From the NCBI GenBank assembly GCA_016463765.1, contig JAEMQS010000010.1, positions 1 to 64,000 of the forward strand: a DNA stretch of 64,000 nt, given 5' to 3'. The translations under genes were made by a program, and so were the position numbers. The notes beneath the pieces were generated by a model. The model worked only from the letters and a program-made list of their open reading frames with translations, was not told where the DNA came from and did not search any database. This DNA comes from Solirubrobacteraceae bacterium (lineage in GTDB: Bacteria; Actinomycetota; Thermoleophilia; Solirubrobacterales; Solirubrobacteraceae). The first letter of the stretch is position 1. Every line of letters starts with the position of its first letter. Shown in pieces: positions 46,644-54,061 of this stretch.

Positions 46644-47437
46644 CGGTCTCGGCTCGGCCGGCCGCGCCGCACCTGCGGCTTCTGCCGGCGCCGCCGCCGG
46701 CACCGGTGGTGCGCGCCCGCGCCGCGCACTCGCGGCTGGCCGTCGCGATCCACGACGTCGAGCCGAGCACGTACGAGCGGTGCGCGCTCATGCGCGACTG
46801 GCTGGCCGATCACGGGGTCGACCGAGTGACGCTGCTCGTCATCCCGGCGCCCGACCTGCACCCGTTCGCCGACCGCAAGCCGGAGCTCGCGAGCTGGCTG
46901 CGTGACCGGACCGCCGATGGTGACGCCGTCGCCCAGCACGGACTCCAGCACCGCCAGTCGCGCCGCGGCGCGCCGTTGCGGCAGGCCGTGGCGCGCTGGC
47001 AGGCCCGCGACGCCGCCGAGTTCGTCGGCCTCGACGCGCAGGAGACGCGTCGCGCAGTCGACTCGGGCCGACGGCTGCTCAAGCTCGCGGGGATCGAGCC
47101 GCGCGGCTTCGTCGCCCCGGGCTACGCCTACACGCCGTCCCTGCGCGAAGCCCTGGCCGGCCGGTTCGACTGGTGGGCCGACCTGCTGCGCCTGCACCGC
47201 GGCGGCCGGGCTGCGACGCTGTCACCCGCCCTGACGCTGGGCACCACGACACCGTTCAAGCGCGCGGTGTCGCCGCTGCTCGTCCGCACCATGTCCGTGG
47301 CGGGCGGGCCGCTGCTGCGCCTCGACCTTCATCCCGCCGACCTCGACCACAGCCGCCACATGCTCGCCCTCGACGCGGTCCTCAAGCGTGCTGGACGACG
47401 CACCGCCGTCACGTACGACGACCTCGTCGCGGCCTGA
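46640..47437 (+). CDS. DUF2334/polysaccharide deacetylase-like protein
   Basis: 265 residues with a NodB-like fold: the metal Asp is in AVAIHDVEPST, the HxxxH-type motif in AQHGLQHRQ, and later blocks are FVAPGYAYTPSLREAL and LRLDLHPADLDHS. Such proteins remove N-acetyl groups from sugars. Coupled by a 4-base overlap to the glycosyltransferase before it; its end overlaps the hydrolase after it by 50 bases. N-deacetylation of a glycolipid made by the operon is a reasonable guess. Confidence 0.82.
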   Translation: MTVSARPAAPHLRLLPAPPPAPVVRARAAHSRLAVAIHDVEPSTYERCALMRDWLADHGVDRVTLLVIPAPDLHPFADRKPELASWLRDRTADGDAVAQHGLQHRQSRRGAPLRQAVARWQARDAAEFVGLDAQETRRAVDSGRRLLKLAGIEPRGFVAPGYAYTPSLREALAGRFDWWADLLRLHRGGRAATLSPALTLGTTTPFKRAVSPLLVRTMSVAGGPLLRLDLHPADLDHSRHMLALDAVLKRAGRRTAVTYDDLVAA

Positions 47438-48707
47438 CGCCGGACGGCACGTCGGGCCGCCGGAGCAGCTCGGCCCGCCGCCGGGCGCGTCGGACCGCGA
47501 CCGGCGGCTGTGGGCGGCGTCGGAGGCGGCGCTGCGCGCGAACTGGCGCCAGGGACGGCGCCGTCGCGACGGCACCCCGTATGCGTTCACCTGCCCGGCG
47601 CCACCGCGCTACCGGCACATGTGGCACTGGGACAGCTGTTTCCACGCCGTGGCGTGGCGGCGGATCGACCCGGCACGCGCGCGGGCCGAGCTGCGCACCG
47701 TCCTGCGCTCGGGCCGCGATGACGGCTTCCTGCCGCACACCGTCTTCTGGCACTGGCCGGCGGGCTGGCGGCGGGCGCCGTTCTACGCGACGAGCAGCGT
47801 CCTGGGCAGCTGGTTCACCGAGACGATCAACCCGCCGCTGCTGCCGTTCGTCTGGGAGCTTGTCGCCGACGCGTCGACCGACCACCCCGGGTTCCGCGAG
47901 GAGGAGCTCGACGCGCTCGGCGTGCACCTCGACTGGATGGCCCACCACCGCGACCCGGACGGTGACGGGCTGCTGACGATCGTCGCGCCGGACGAGTCGG
48001 GCCTGGACGACAGCCCCAAGTACGACGCCGTCTACGGCCGCATGAGCCACGACCGCTTCGGCTACTTCTGGCTCATGGAACGTTCGCGGCGCGCGAAGTG
48101 GCACTCGCACACGATCATCGAACGCTACGACCATCACGTCGAGGACGTCTTGGTCAACGTCGCGTACGCGCTGTCGCTGCGCGCGCAGGGCCGGATGACC
48201 GGCAACCCGGTGTGGGCCGAGCGCGCAGCGCGCACCGAGGCGGCGCTGCTGGAGAAGTGCCTCGATCCGGCGACGGGCCTGTTTTTCGATCTGCACGGCC
48301 CGGACGAGGAGCCGGTGCGGGTGTCGACGTGGTCGGCGCTCGCGCCACTGGCGCTGGAGCACCTGCCGGAGGACGTGCGCCGACGGCTGGTCGAGGAGCA
48401 CCTGCTCGACCCCCGCCGCTACCACGTCGCGCACGGGATCCCGTCGGTGGCGGTCGACGAGCCGCAGTTCCACGCAGGCTTTGACCGCTGGCGGACGTGG
48501 CGCGGCCCGTCCTGGGTGAACACTGCGTGGATGCTCGTGCCGCCGATGCGCCGCCTGGGCTACGAGGAGGAGGCCACGCGGATCGTCGAGGGCCTGGCGT
48601 TCGCGGCCGACCGGCACGGGCTGCGGGAGTACTACCACCCGTTCACGGGGAAGGGCCTGGCGTCGAAGAACTTCGGCTGGTCGACGCTGCTACTCGACCT
48701 GCTCTGA
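47388..48707 (+). CDS. GH63-like (alpha/alpha)6 hydrolase, similar to glucosylglycerate hydrolase
   Basis: 439 residues of six-hairpin fold. YRHMWHWDSCFHAVAW forms the substrate-binding start, PDESGLDDSPKYDAVY carries the probable acid Asp, and GLREYYHPFTGKGLASKNFGWSTLLLDLL the probable base Glu and closing helix. This set and length match mycobacterial glucosylglycerate hydrolase (GH63), which frees glucose from a compatible solute; mannosylglycerate or trehalose-type substrates are alternatives. GTG start inside the deacetylase gene; I see no better start downstream. Overlaps the MerR gene tail to tail by 18 bases. Confidence 0.78.
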   Translation: MLDDAPPSRTTTSSRPDAGRHVGPPEQLGPPPGASDRDRRLWAASEAALRANWRQGRRRRDGTPYAFTCPAPPRYRHMWHWDSCFHAVAWRRIDPARARAELRTVLRSGRDDGFLPHTVFWHWPAGWRRAPFYATSSVLGSWFTETINPPLLPFVWELVADASTDHPGFREEELDALGVHLDWMAHHRDPDGDGLLTIVAPDESGLDDSPKYDAVYGRMSHDRFGYFWLMERSRRAKWHSHTIIERYDHHVEDVLVNVAYALSLRAQGRMTGNPVWAERAARTEAALLEKCLDPATGLFFDLHGPDEEPVRVSTWSALAPLALEHLPEDVRRRLVEEHLLDPRRYHVAHGIPSVAVDEPQFHAGFDRWRTWRGPSWVNTAWMLVPPMRRLGYEEEATRIVEGLAFAADRHGLREYYHPFTGKGLASKNFGWSTLLLDLL

Positions 48708-49121
48708 CACGCCAGAGGCACGCGCCCAGGCGACGCATCGAGCGCGGAACGCGTCGATGTCGTCGACGTCGAGGCAGTCGCAGCTCAGGCCGGTGCGCAG
48801 CATCGCCCGCATCTCGTCGATCTGCTGCGCGGCGGTGTCGAGTTCGTCCAGCTTGCTTTGGGCCAGGGCGCGCCAGGCGTCGGCCGGGGGCACGTCGGCG
48901 CGAAGTCCCTCGAGGAGCAGTGCCGCCTCCTGCAGCGTGAAACCCGCGCGCTGGGCGGCTGCGATGACGGCGAGCTGCTCGACGGTGTCATCGCCGTAGC
49001 GCCTGCGGCCGCTGACCCGCGCGGGTTCGGGCAGGAGGCCGATGGACTCGTAGAACCGCAGCGCGGACGGGCTGAGACCGAAGCGGCGCGCGACCTCACC
49101 GATGGGATAGGAGGCAGACAC
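48690..49121 (-). CDS. MerR-family metal-type regulator next to arsM
   Basis: 143 residues: a winged helix (YPIGEVARRFGLSPSALRFYESIGLL), a dimerisation helix, and a C-terminal loop with three cysteines (SCDCLDVDDIDAFRARC) able to bind a soft metal or As(III). GTG start. It is transcribed away from arsM; the intergenic promoter has the 19-base spacer and central dyad that MerR activators twist open. An arsenic- or antimony-responsive MerR is the inference; ArsR is the usual regulator of arsM. Confidence 0.85.
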   Translation of the reverse strand: MSASYPIGEVARRFGLSPSALRFYESIGLLPEPARVSGRRRYGDDTVEQLAVIAAAQRAGFTLQEAALLLEGLRADVPPADAWRALAQSKLDELDTAAQQIDEMRAMLRTGLSCDCLDVDDIDAFRARCVAWARASGVSEQVE

Positions 49122-49152
49122 TTGACTTGCAGTGCACTGTAGCTCCTACGGT
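49122..49152 (+). promoter_or_regulatory. MerR-type promoter of arsM
   Basis: -35 TTGACT (49122-49127) and -10 TACGGT (49147-49152) with a 19-base spacer centred on the palindrome CAGTGCACTG (49130-49139). The -35 begins right at the divergent MerR start codon. Confidence 0.7.
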
Positions 49153-49189
49153 GCGGCGGCACATGCCAATCGCGCCTCAGGAGGCCACC

Positions 49190-49993
49190 ATGAGCACCAC
49201 CGATCCCGACGTCCACCAGCACGTCCGAGCCACCTACGCCCGGGCGGCGTGCTGCGCGCCGACGGACAACGCGCTCGCCACGACCCTGTACGACGAGGAG
49301 GACCGCGACGCATTGCCCGACGACGCCGCGGCAGCGGCGCTGGGCTGCGCCAACCCGGCGGCGCTCGCCAACCTGCAGCCCGGCGAACGCGTGCTCGACC
49401 TCGGCTCCGGTGGGGGCGTCGACGTCCTACTCTCCGCTCGCCGCGTCGGCCCGACCGGGTTCGTCTACGGCGTCGACATGACGACGGAGATGCTCGCGCT
49501 GGCGCGCCGCAACCAGGCCGAGGCCGGAATCGACCACGTCGAGTTCCTCGAGGGACGCATCGAGGACATCCCTCTCGCGGATGACACGGTCGACGTCGTG
49601 CTGAGCAACTGCGTCGTCAACCTGTCGCCCGACAAGCGCGCGGTCTTCGCCGAGGCGCTCCGGGTGCTCCGGCCGGGCGGGCGCCTGGCGATCGCCGACA
49701 TCGCCACGCGCGGCGAGCTGCCGCCGGTCATCCGTCGCAGCCTGTCCGCCTGGGCGGGGTGCATCGCCGGCGCGCTCGACGTGAGCGAGATCGAGCGGCT
49801 GCTCGCCGACGTCGGCTTCGCGGCGCCCAGCGTCGAGATCGTGCGTGACTACGGACGGGCGGACCTTGACCTGGTGGCCTCCAGCGCGCTGGCAGGTCTC
49901 GACCTCGCCGCGCTCCCGCCCGAGGAGCTCGACGACATCGAGGGCCGGCTGGTCAGTGTGTTCATCCGGGGGATGAAGCCCGCGGAGCGGTGA
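49190..49993 (+). CDS. arsM: Arsenite S-adenosylmethionine methyltransferase (first copy)
   Basis: Methylates As(III) to mono-, di- and trimethyl species. 267 residues: SAM-binding [23 protein letters not shown], then the As-binding cysteines Cys53 (LGCANP), Cys141 (SNCVVNL) and Cys191 (AGCIAGAL), plus a vicinal pair Cys21-Cys22. All three conserved cysteines of the family are present. The ATG follows AGGAGG by five bases. It ends one base before the UPF0060 gene on the other strand. Confidence 0.94.
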   Translation: MSTTDPDVHQHVRATYARAACCAPTDNALATTLYDEEDRDALPDDAAAAALGCANPAALANLQPGERVLDLGSGGGVDVLLSARRVGPTGFVYGVDMTTEMLALARRNQAEAGIDHVEFLEGRIEDIPLADDTVDVVLSNCVVNLSPDKRAVFAEALRVLRPGGRLAIADIATRGELPPVIRRSLSAWAGCIAGALDVSEIERLLADVGFAAPSVEIVRDYGRADLDLVASSALAGLDLAALPPEELDDIEGRLVSVFIRGMKPAER

Positions 49994-50335
49994 TCAGACG
50001 CTGCGGGGCGCGTACATGATCACGGTGACCCCGACGAGGCAGACCGCGGCACCGGCGATGTCGTATCGGTCGGGACGGAAGCCGTCGAGCGCCATGCCCC
50101 AGAGCAGCGAACCGACAATGAAGACGCCGCCGTACGCGGCGAGGACGCGCCCGAAGTTCGCGTCGGGCTGGAGCGCCGCGACAGCCCCGTAGCCCGCGAG
50201 GGCGGCGGCGCCCGCCAGGACGAACAGGATGCCGCGGTCCTCCTTGATCGCCTGCCACATGAGGTAGGCGCCGCCGATCTCCAGGGCCGCGGCGGCGACG
50301 AACAGGGCGATGGACTTCCCGGCCATGCCGGACAT
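49994..50335 (-). CDS. UPF0060/YnfA-type small membrane protein
   Basis: 113 residues, four membrane helices, with the family patterns [51 protein letters not shown] and [25 protein letters not shown]. YnfA relatives resemble small multidrug-resistance transporters; their substrates are uncertain. In the island it may be a small exporter. It lies 33 bases after the small cysteine-containing membrane gene on the same strand, probably one operon. Confidence 0.88.
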   Translation of the reverse strand: MSGMAGKSIALFVAAAALEIGGAYLMWQAIKEDRGILFVLAGAAALAGYGAVAALQPDANFGRVLAAYGGVFIVGSLLWGMALDGFRPDRYDIAGAAVCLVGVTVIMYAPRSV

Positions 50336-50368
50336 CCTCGCACCGGGCCGTCGCCGCCCGTGGTCACG

Positions 50369-50602
50369 TCAGCACGAGCTCCCGCGACGGCGGAGCACCA
50401 GCACGGCGACGGCGGCCACCGCCAGCGCCACCACCACCGCGGCCCCGACTCCGAGTGGTCCGGCGAGCGTCGCGCCGGCCAGGGCACCGGCGCCGGCCGG
50501 CAGGAGCGCACAGCAGAGCGCCATGATGAGCGCTGCGGCACCCACGAGTCTGGGCGCCGCTTGACCCCCGGTGTCGGGGCGGCTGGGTGGGGTGGATGAC
50601 AT
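50369..50602 (-). CDS. Two-helix membrane protein with vicinal cysteines (MerF/MerT-like candidate)
   Basis: 77 residues, two membrane helices (LVGAAALIMALCCALLPAGAGALAG and VGAAVVVALAVAAVAVLVL), a Cys-Cys pair inside helix one and a C-terminal Cys. Size, topology and the intramembrane CC pair resemble MerF/MerT mercuric-ion transporters, but similarity is otherwise weak. It has CAGGAG eight bases upstream and a MerR-type promoter shared with the divergent MerR gene. Confidence 0.65.
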   Translation of the reverse strand: MSSTPPSRPDTGGQAAPRLVGAAALIMALCCALLPAGAGALAGATLAGPLGVGAAVVVALAVAAVAVLVLRRRGSSC

Positions 50603-50634
50603 GCGTCGGCTCCTGAATCGGGGGTGTTCGCGCT

Positions 50635-50665
50635 ACCGTGCCGGTTGAACCCAGGTTCATGTCAA
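50635..50665 (-). promoter_or_regulatory. MerR-type promoter of the two-helix membrane protein
   Basis: On the minus strand, TTGACA (50660-50665), 19-base spacer holding the perfect dyad TGAACC-TG-GGTTCA (50646-50659), then CACGGT (50635-50640). Confidence 0.7.
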
Positions 50666-50675
50666 GGGGTGGGCG

Positions 50676-51065
50676 ATGACGGATGCGACGTTGACGATCG
50701 GGCAGTGCGCGGAGCGCGCCGGGGTGGCGACCTCGACCATTCGGTTCTACGAGCGCCGCGGCCTGCTGTCGCCTGCCGAGCGCGTGTCCGGCCAGCGGCG
50801 CTACGGTGACGCCGAGTTGCGGCGCCTGGAGGTCATCTCGGTGGCCAAGGACGCCGGCTTCACGCTCGACGAGGCGCGTGTGCTGCTCGACGCCATCGAT
50901 GCGGGTACGCCCATGGGAAGCGCGTTGCGCGAGCTGGCCGACCGCCGTCTTCCCGACGTGGAAGCGCTCATCGCCCGCGCTGAGGAGATGCGTGACTGGC
51001 TGCGCCACGCGCAGGGTTGCCGCTGTGCCAGCCCGGACACCTGCGGACTGTTCACGCTCGGCTGA
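50676..51065 (+). CDS. MerR-family metal-type regulator (second copy)
   Basis: 129 residues: winged helix TIGQCAERAGVATSTIRFYERRGLL, dimerisation helix, and a C-terminal metal loop GCRCASPDTCGLF with three cysteines close together. Divergent from the two-helix membrane protein, whose promoter it should activate. The metal is unknown; Hg, Cu or As-type soft ions fit. It lacks the dimer-helix cysteine of classical MerR, so mercury is not assured. Confidence 0.86.
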   Translation: MTDATLTIGQCAERAGVATSTIRFYERRGLLSPAERVSGQRRYGDAELRRLEVISVAKDAGFTLDEARVLLDAIDAGTPMGSALRELADRRLPDVEALIARAEEMRDWLRHAQGCRCASPDTCGLFTLG

Positions 51066-51077
51066 GCGCGTCCGACG

Positions 51078-51422
51078 TCAGGCCGGCGCGCCGAGCAGGC
51101 CGCAGACCTGCGCCATGGCGTCGTCGGCGATCGCGTAGTACGCGTACGAGCCGCGCTTCTCCCGGGTGACGATGCCCGCCTCGAACAGCTGCTTGAGGTG
51201 GTAGCTCACCGTCGGCTGCTTCAGGCCGAGCAGGTCCTCGAAGTCGCACGCGCAGACCGCGTCGCCGTCGGCCGACAGCAGGCGGTTGAGGATCTTCACG
51301 CGGTGCTTGTCGGCCAGCGCCTTGAACACGCGCTCGAGCTGCTGGGCCTCCTCGTCGCTGAGCGCGGGGCCGGCGATCGGGGCACAGCAGCGCGCGAGGG
51401 CGGTGGGGGAAGCGGCGGCCAT
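51078..51422 (-). CDS. arsR: ArsR-family arsenite-responsive repressor (first copy)
   Basis: 114 residues. Winged-helix core RVFKALADKHRVKILNRLL, recognition helix LKQPTVSYHLKQLFEAGIV and wing REKRGSYAYYAI. Cys57 and Cys59 in VCACDFEDLL form the classical CxC of arsenite-sensing ArsR; an extra vicinal pair is at Cys12-Cys13. Divergent from the flavoprotein gene; two operator-like inverted repeats lie between them. Confidence 0.92.
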   Translation of the reverse strand: MAAASPTALARCCAPIAGPALSDEEAQQLERVFKALADKHRVKILNRLLSADGDAVCACDFEDLLGLKQPTVSYHLKQLFEAGIVTREKRGSYAYYAIADDAMAQVCGLLGAPA

Positions 51423-51434
51423 GTAGGACAGGAT

Positions 51435-51501
51435 ATCGAAAGTTCTTGATCTCTGCCAGCGGCGGCGCTATGGTGGCCCAACGCATCGAAACATTTGAAT
51501 G
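51435..51501. promoter_or_regulatory. ArsR operator candidates
   Basis: ATCGA-n6-TTGAT (51435-51450) beside the arsR start and CATCGAAACATTTGAATG (51484-51501, imperfect dyad) just before the flavoprotein's Shine-Dalgarno. Both sit in a noticeably A/T-rich stretch. Confidence 0.55.
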
Positions 51502-51515
51502 TAAGGAGCACCACC

Positions 51516-52841
51516 ATGTCGCACGCAGAGCTTCCCGTCGCCGTCATCGGCGCCGGCCCCACCGGCCTCGCCGCCGCCGTCCACCTGCTCGACCGCGGGC
51601 TCGAGCCCGTCGTCTTCGAGGCCGGCGACGAGGCGGGCGCGAGCATCCGCGCCTGGGGTCATGTCCGGATCTTCAGCCCCTGGGCCTTCGACATCGATCC
51701 GATCGCCGCGGGTCGTCTCGAGGCGGTGGGGTGGGAGGCGCCCGACGAGCAGGGCTACCCGATCGGTGACGAGCTCGTCGACCGCTACCTCAAGCCGCTG
51801 GCCGCCCTGCCGGAGATCGCCTCGCGGCTCGAGCTGCGGACGCGGGTCGTGCGCGTGACCCGCGCCGGCCTCGACAAGCTCAAGGACGCCGGTCGTGACG
51901 ACGCGCCGTACGAGCTCGTCGTCGAGCGCGATGGCGTCGAGCGGCGCGTGCTCGCGCGGGCGGTGATCGACGCCTCGGGCACGTGGCAGACGCCGAACCC
52001 GCTCGGCGCGGGCGGTGTCGCGGCCGCCGGTGAGCGGGCGCAGCGCGACCGGATCACGACGGGCATCCCCGACGTCCTGGGCGACGATCGCGCGCGCTAT
52101 GCGGGGCGGCGGACCGTGGTGGCCGGCAGCGGGCACTCGGCGTTCAACGTCATCCTCGACCTCGTCGCGCTGCGCGAGTCCGCGCCCGGCACGGAGGTCG
52201 TCTGGGCGATCCGCGGCGGCGCGCCCGGCCGCAAGTACGGCGGCGGTGGCGCCGACCAGCTGCCCGCCCGCGGTGCACTGGGCGACGCGGTACGCGGCCT
52301 CGTCGACAAGGGCGCGATCGAGCTGCACGCCGGGTTCTCCACCCGCGAGGTCCGGCGCGGGGGCGACCGGATCGTCCTGGCCGACGGCGACCGCGAGATC
52401 GTCGTCGACGAGGTGATCGCCGCGACCGGCTTCCGCCCCGACCTCGGGTTGCTCTCTGAGCTGCGCCTCGACCTCGACGATCGCGTGGAAGCGGCGCGCA
52501 AGCTCGCACCGTTGATCGACCCGAACGTGCACTCCTGCGGGTCTGTGCCGCCGCACGGCGCCGAGGAGCTGGCGCACCCCGACGAGGGCGTGTTCATCGT
52601 CGGCATGAAGAGCTACGGCCGGGCGCCGACGTTCCTGCTGCGCACGGGCTACGAGCAGGTCCGCTCGGTCGTCGCCGCGATCGACGGGGACTGGGAGGCG
52701 GCGCGGCGGGTCGACCTCGTGCTCCCGGAGACCGGGGTCTGCAGCGGCTCCAAGCCTGCAGCGGCCGAGGCGGAGGCGCCCGCGGCGTGCTGCGGCTCGA
52801 GCTCGCCGCACGCGGAGGCCCCGGCACTCGTCGCAGGCTGA
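51516..52841 (+). CDS. ArsO-like flavin/NAD(P)-binding monooxygenase with cysteine tail
   Basis: 441 residues. FAD-binding AVIGAGPTGLAAAVHLLDRGLEPVVFEAG at the start, the FxGxWxxP-like WGHVRIFSPWAFD block, NAD(P)-binding VVAGSGHSAFNVILDL, and ATGFRPD near the end, as in class B-type flavoprotein oxygenases found in ars operons (ArsO/ArsH-associated). The C-terminal 45 residues are Ala/Glu-rich with CSGSK and a vicinal CCGSSS pair. TAAGGAG precedes the ATG. Likely oxidises or modifies an arsenical; its stop overlaps the MFS start by one base. Confidence 0.82.
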   Translation: MSHAELPVAVIGAGPTGLAAAVHLLDRGLEPVVFEAGDEAGASIRAWGHVRIFSPWAFDIDPIAAGRLEAVGWEAPDEQGYPIGDELVDRYLKPLAALPEIASRLELRTRVVRVTRAGLDKLKDAGRDDAPYELVVERDGVERRVLARAVIDASGTWQTPNPLGAGGVAAAGERAQRDRITTGIPDVLGDDRARYAGRRTVVAGSGHSAFNVILDLVALRESAPGTEVVWAIRGGAPGRKYGGGGADQLPARGALGDAVRGLVDKGAIELHAGFSTREVRRGGDRIVLADGDREIVVDEVIAATGFRPDLGLLSELRLDLDDRVEAARKLAPLIDPNVHSCGSVPPHGAEELAHPDEGVFIVGMKSYGRAPTFLLRTGYEQVRSVVAAIDGDWEAARRVDLVLPETGVCSGSKPAAAEAEAPAACCGSSSPHAEAPALVAG

Positions 52842-54061
52842 TGCGGGTGCGGCGCGCGCCGGTCGTGACCGGCGCGCTGTCCGTCACCGAGCTCGTGTCG
52901 TGGGGGATCCTCTACTACGCATTCGCGGTCTTCCTCGCGCCGATGGGCGACGCCCTCGGCGCGAGCGCCGCGCAGCTCGCGGGCGCGTTCTCGGCGGGCA
53001 TCCTCGTCTCGGCGGTCGCCGGTGTCGCAGTCGGGCGCCACCTCGACCGGCGCGGCCCGCGGGGCCTGATGACCGCCGGCTCGGTGGCGGGCGTCCTGCT
53101 CGTGCTGGCATGGTCGCGGGTCGAGAGCCTGACGGGCCTGTACGCGGTGTGGCTCGGCATCGGTGTGGTGATGGCGACGGTGCTCTACGAGCCTGCCTTC
53201 ACGGTCCTCGCCAAGCACCACCCGCACCCCGGTGACCGGCGGCGGGCGATGACGATCCTGACGCTGGTCGGCGCGCTTGCGAGCTTCATCTTCCTGCCGC
53301 TGTCGCAGCTGCTGGTCGACGCGTTCGGCTGGCGGGATGCGCTTGTCGCACTAGCCGTGGTGCTGGGGGTTGTCACCGTGCCGCTGCATGCGTTCGCGCT
53401 CGGGGATCCGGAGGAGGACGTCCGCGTCGCGGCACCGGTGAGCGCGCCGGCGGGGGACGTGCTGCGCAGCGGGGGGTTCTGGCTGCTGTCGGCCGGGTTC
53501 GTGCTGGCGACCGCCGCCGCGATGGCGATGATGCTCCACGCGATCCCGTTCCTGGTGGAGCGCGGCGTCAGCGTGGGGTGGGCGGCGTTCGCCGTCGGCC
53601 TCGTGGGCGTCTCGCAGATCCCGGGGCGGCTGTTGTTCGGCCCGATCGCCGCCCGCCTGGCTCCGGCGACCGCGAGTGCCGCGGTGTTCGGGCTTGTCGC
53701 GGCCGGGCTGGCGATCGTGGTGGCCGCGCCGGTCGGGCCGCTGACGGTCGTCGGGCTCGTGACGCTCGGCGCGGGCAACGGCATGGCGACGCTGGCCCGG
53801 GCCACGGCGCTGGCCGACCTCTACGGCACCGGCGCGTACGGGACGATCGCGGGCGTCGCCGCGGCGGCGACCACGGCCGCCCGTGCGGGGGCGCCGGTGC
53901 TCGCGGCGCTCGTTGCGGCCGCGACGGGCTACACGGTGTTGCTCTGGCTGCTCGTCGGGCTGGCAGGGTGCGCTGCGCTGCTCGCGCTGCGCGCCGGCGT
54001 CACGCGTCGTCCGGCAGGCCGGACAGCCGCCCCAGCAGCAGCCACGACGGCACCGCGCTGA
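52841..54061 (+). CDS. MFS transporter coupled to the flavoprotein
   Basis: 406 residues, 12 membrane helices: GALSVTELVSWGILYYAFAVFLAPMGDALGASAAQLAGAFSAG at the N-terminus resembles the OFA/monocarboxylate-type MFS branch found in ars operons (ArsK-like role). TGATG overlap with the flavoprotein gene implies shared function, probably export of the oxygenase product or of an arsenical. Ends 62 bases inside the convergent DHA2 exporter gene. Confidence 0.85.
   Translation: MRVRRAPVVTGALSVTELVSWGILYYAFAVFLAPMGDALGASAAQLAGAFSAGILVSAVAGVAVGRHLDRRGPRGLMTAGSVAGVLLVLAWSRVESLTGLYAVWLGIGVVMATVLYEPAFTVLAKHHPHPGDRRRAMTILTLVGALASFIFLPLSQLLVDAFGWRDALVALAVVLGVVTVPLHAFALGDPEEDVRVAAPVSAPAGDVLRSGGFWLLSAGFVLATAAAMAMMLHAIPFLVERGVSVGWAAFAVGLVGVSQIPGRLLFGPIAARLAPATASAAVFGLVAAGLAIVVAAPVGPLTVVGLVTLGAGNGMATLARATALADLYGTGAYGTIAGVAAAATTAARAGAPVLAALVAAATGYTVLLWLLVGLAGCAALLALRAGVTRRPAGRTAAPAAATTAPR

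Noticed and set aside
50369..51065. Mercury resistance (mer) operon
   Set aside because: No MerA reductase, MerP or MerB is present, and the MerR protein lacks the dimer-helix cysteine; only a MerF-like size and CC pair are seen.
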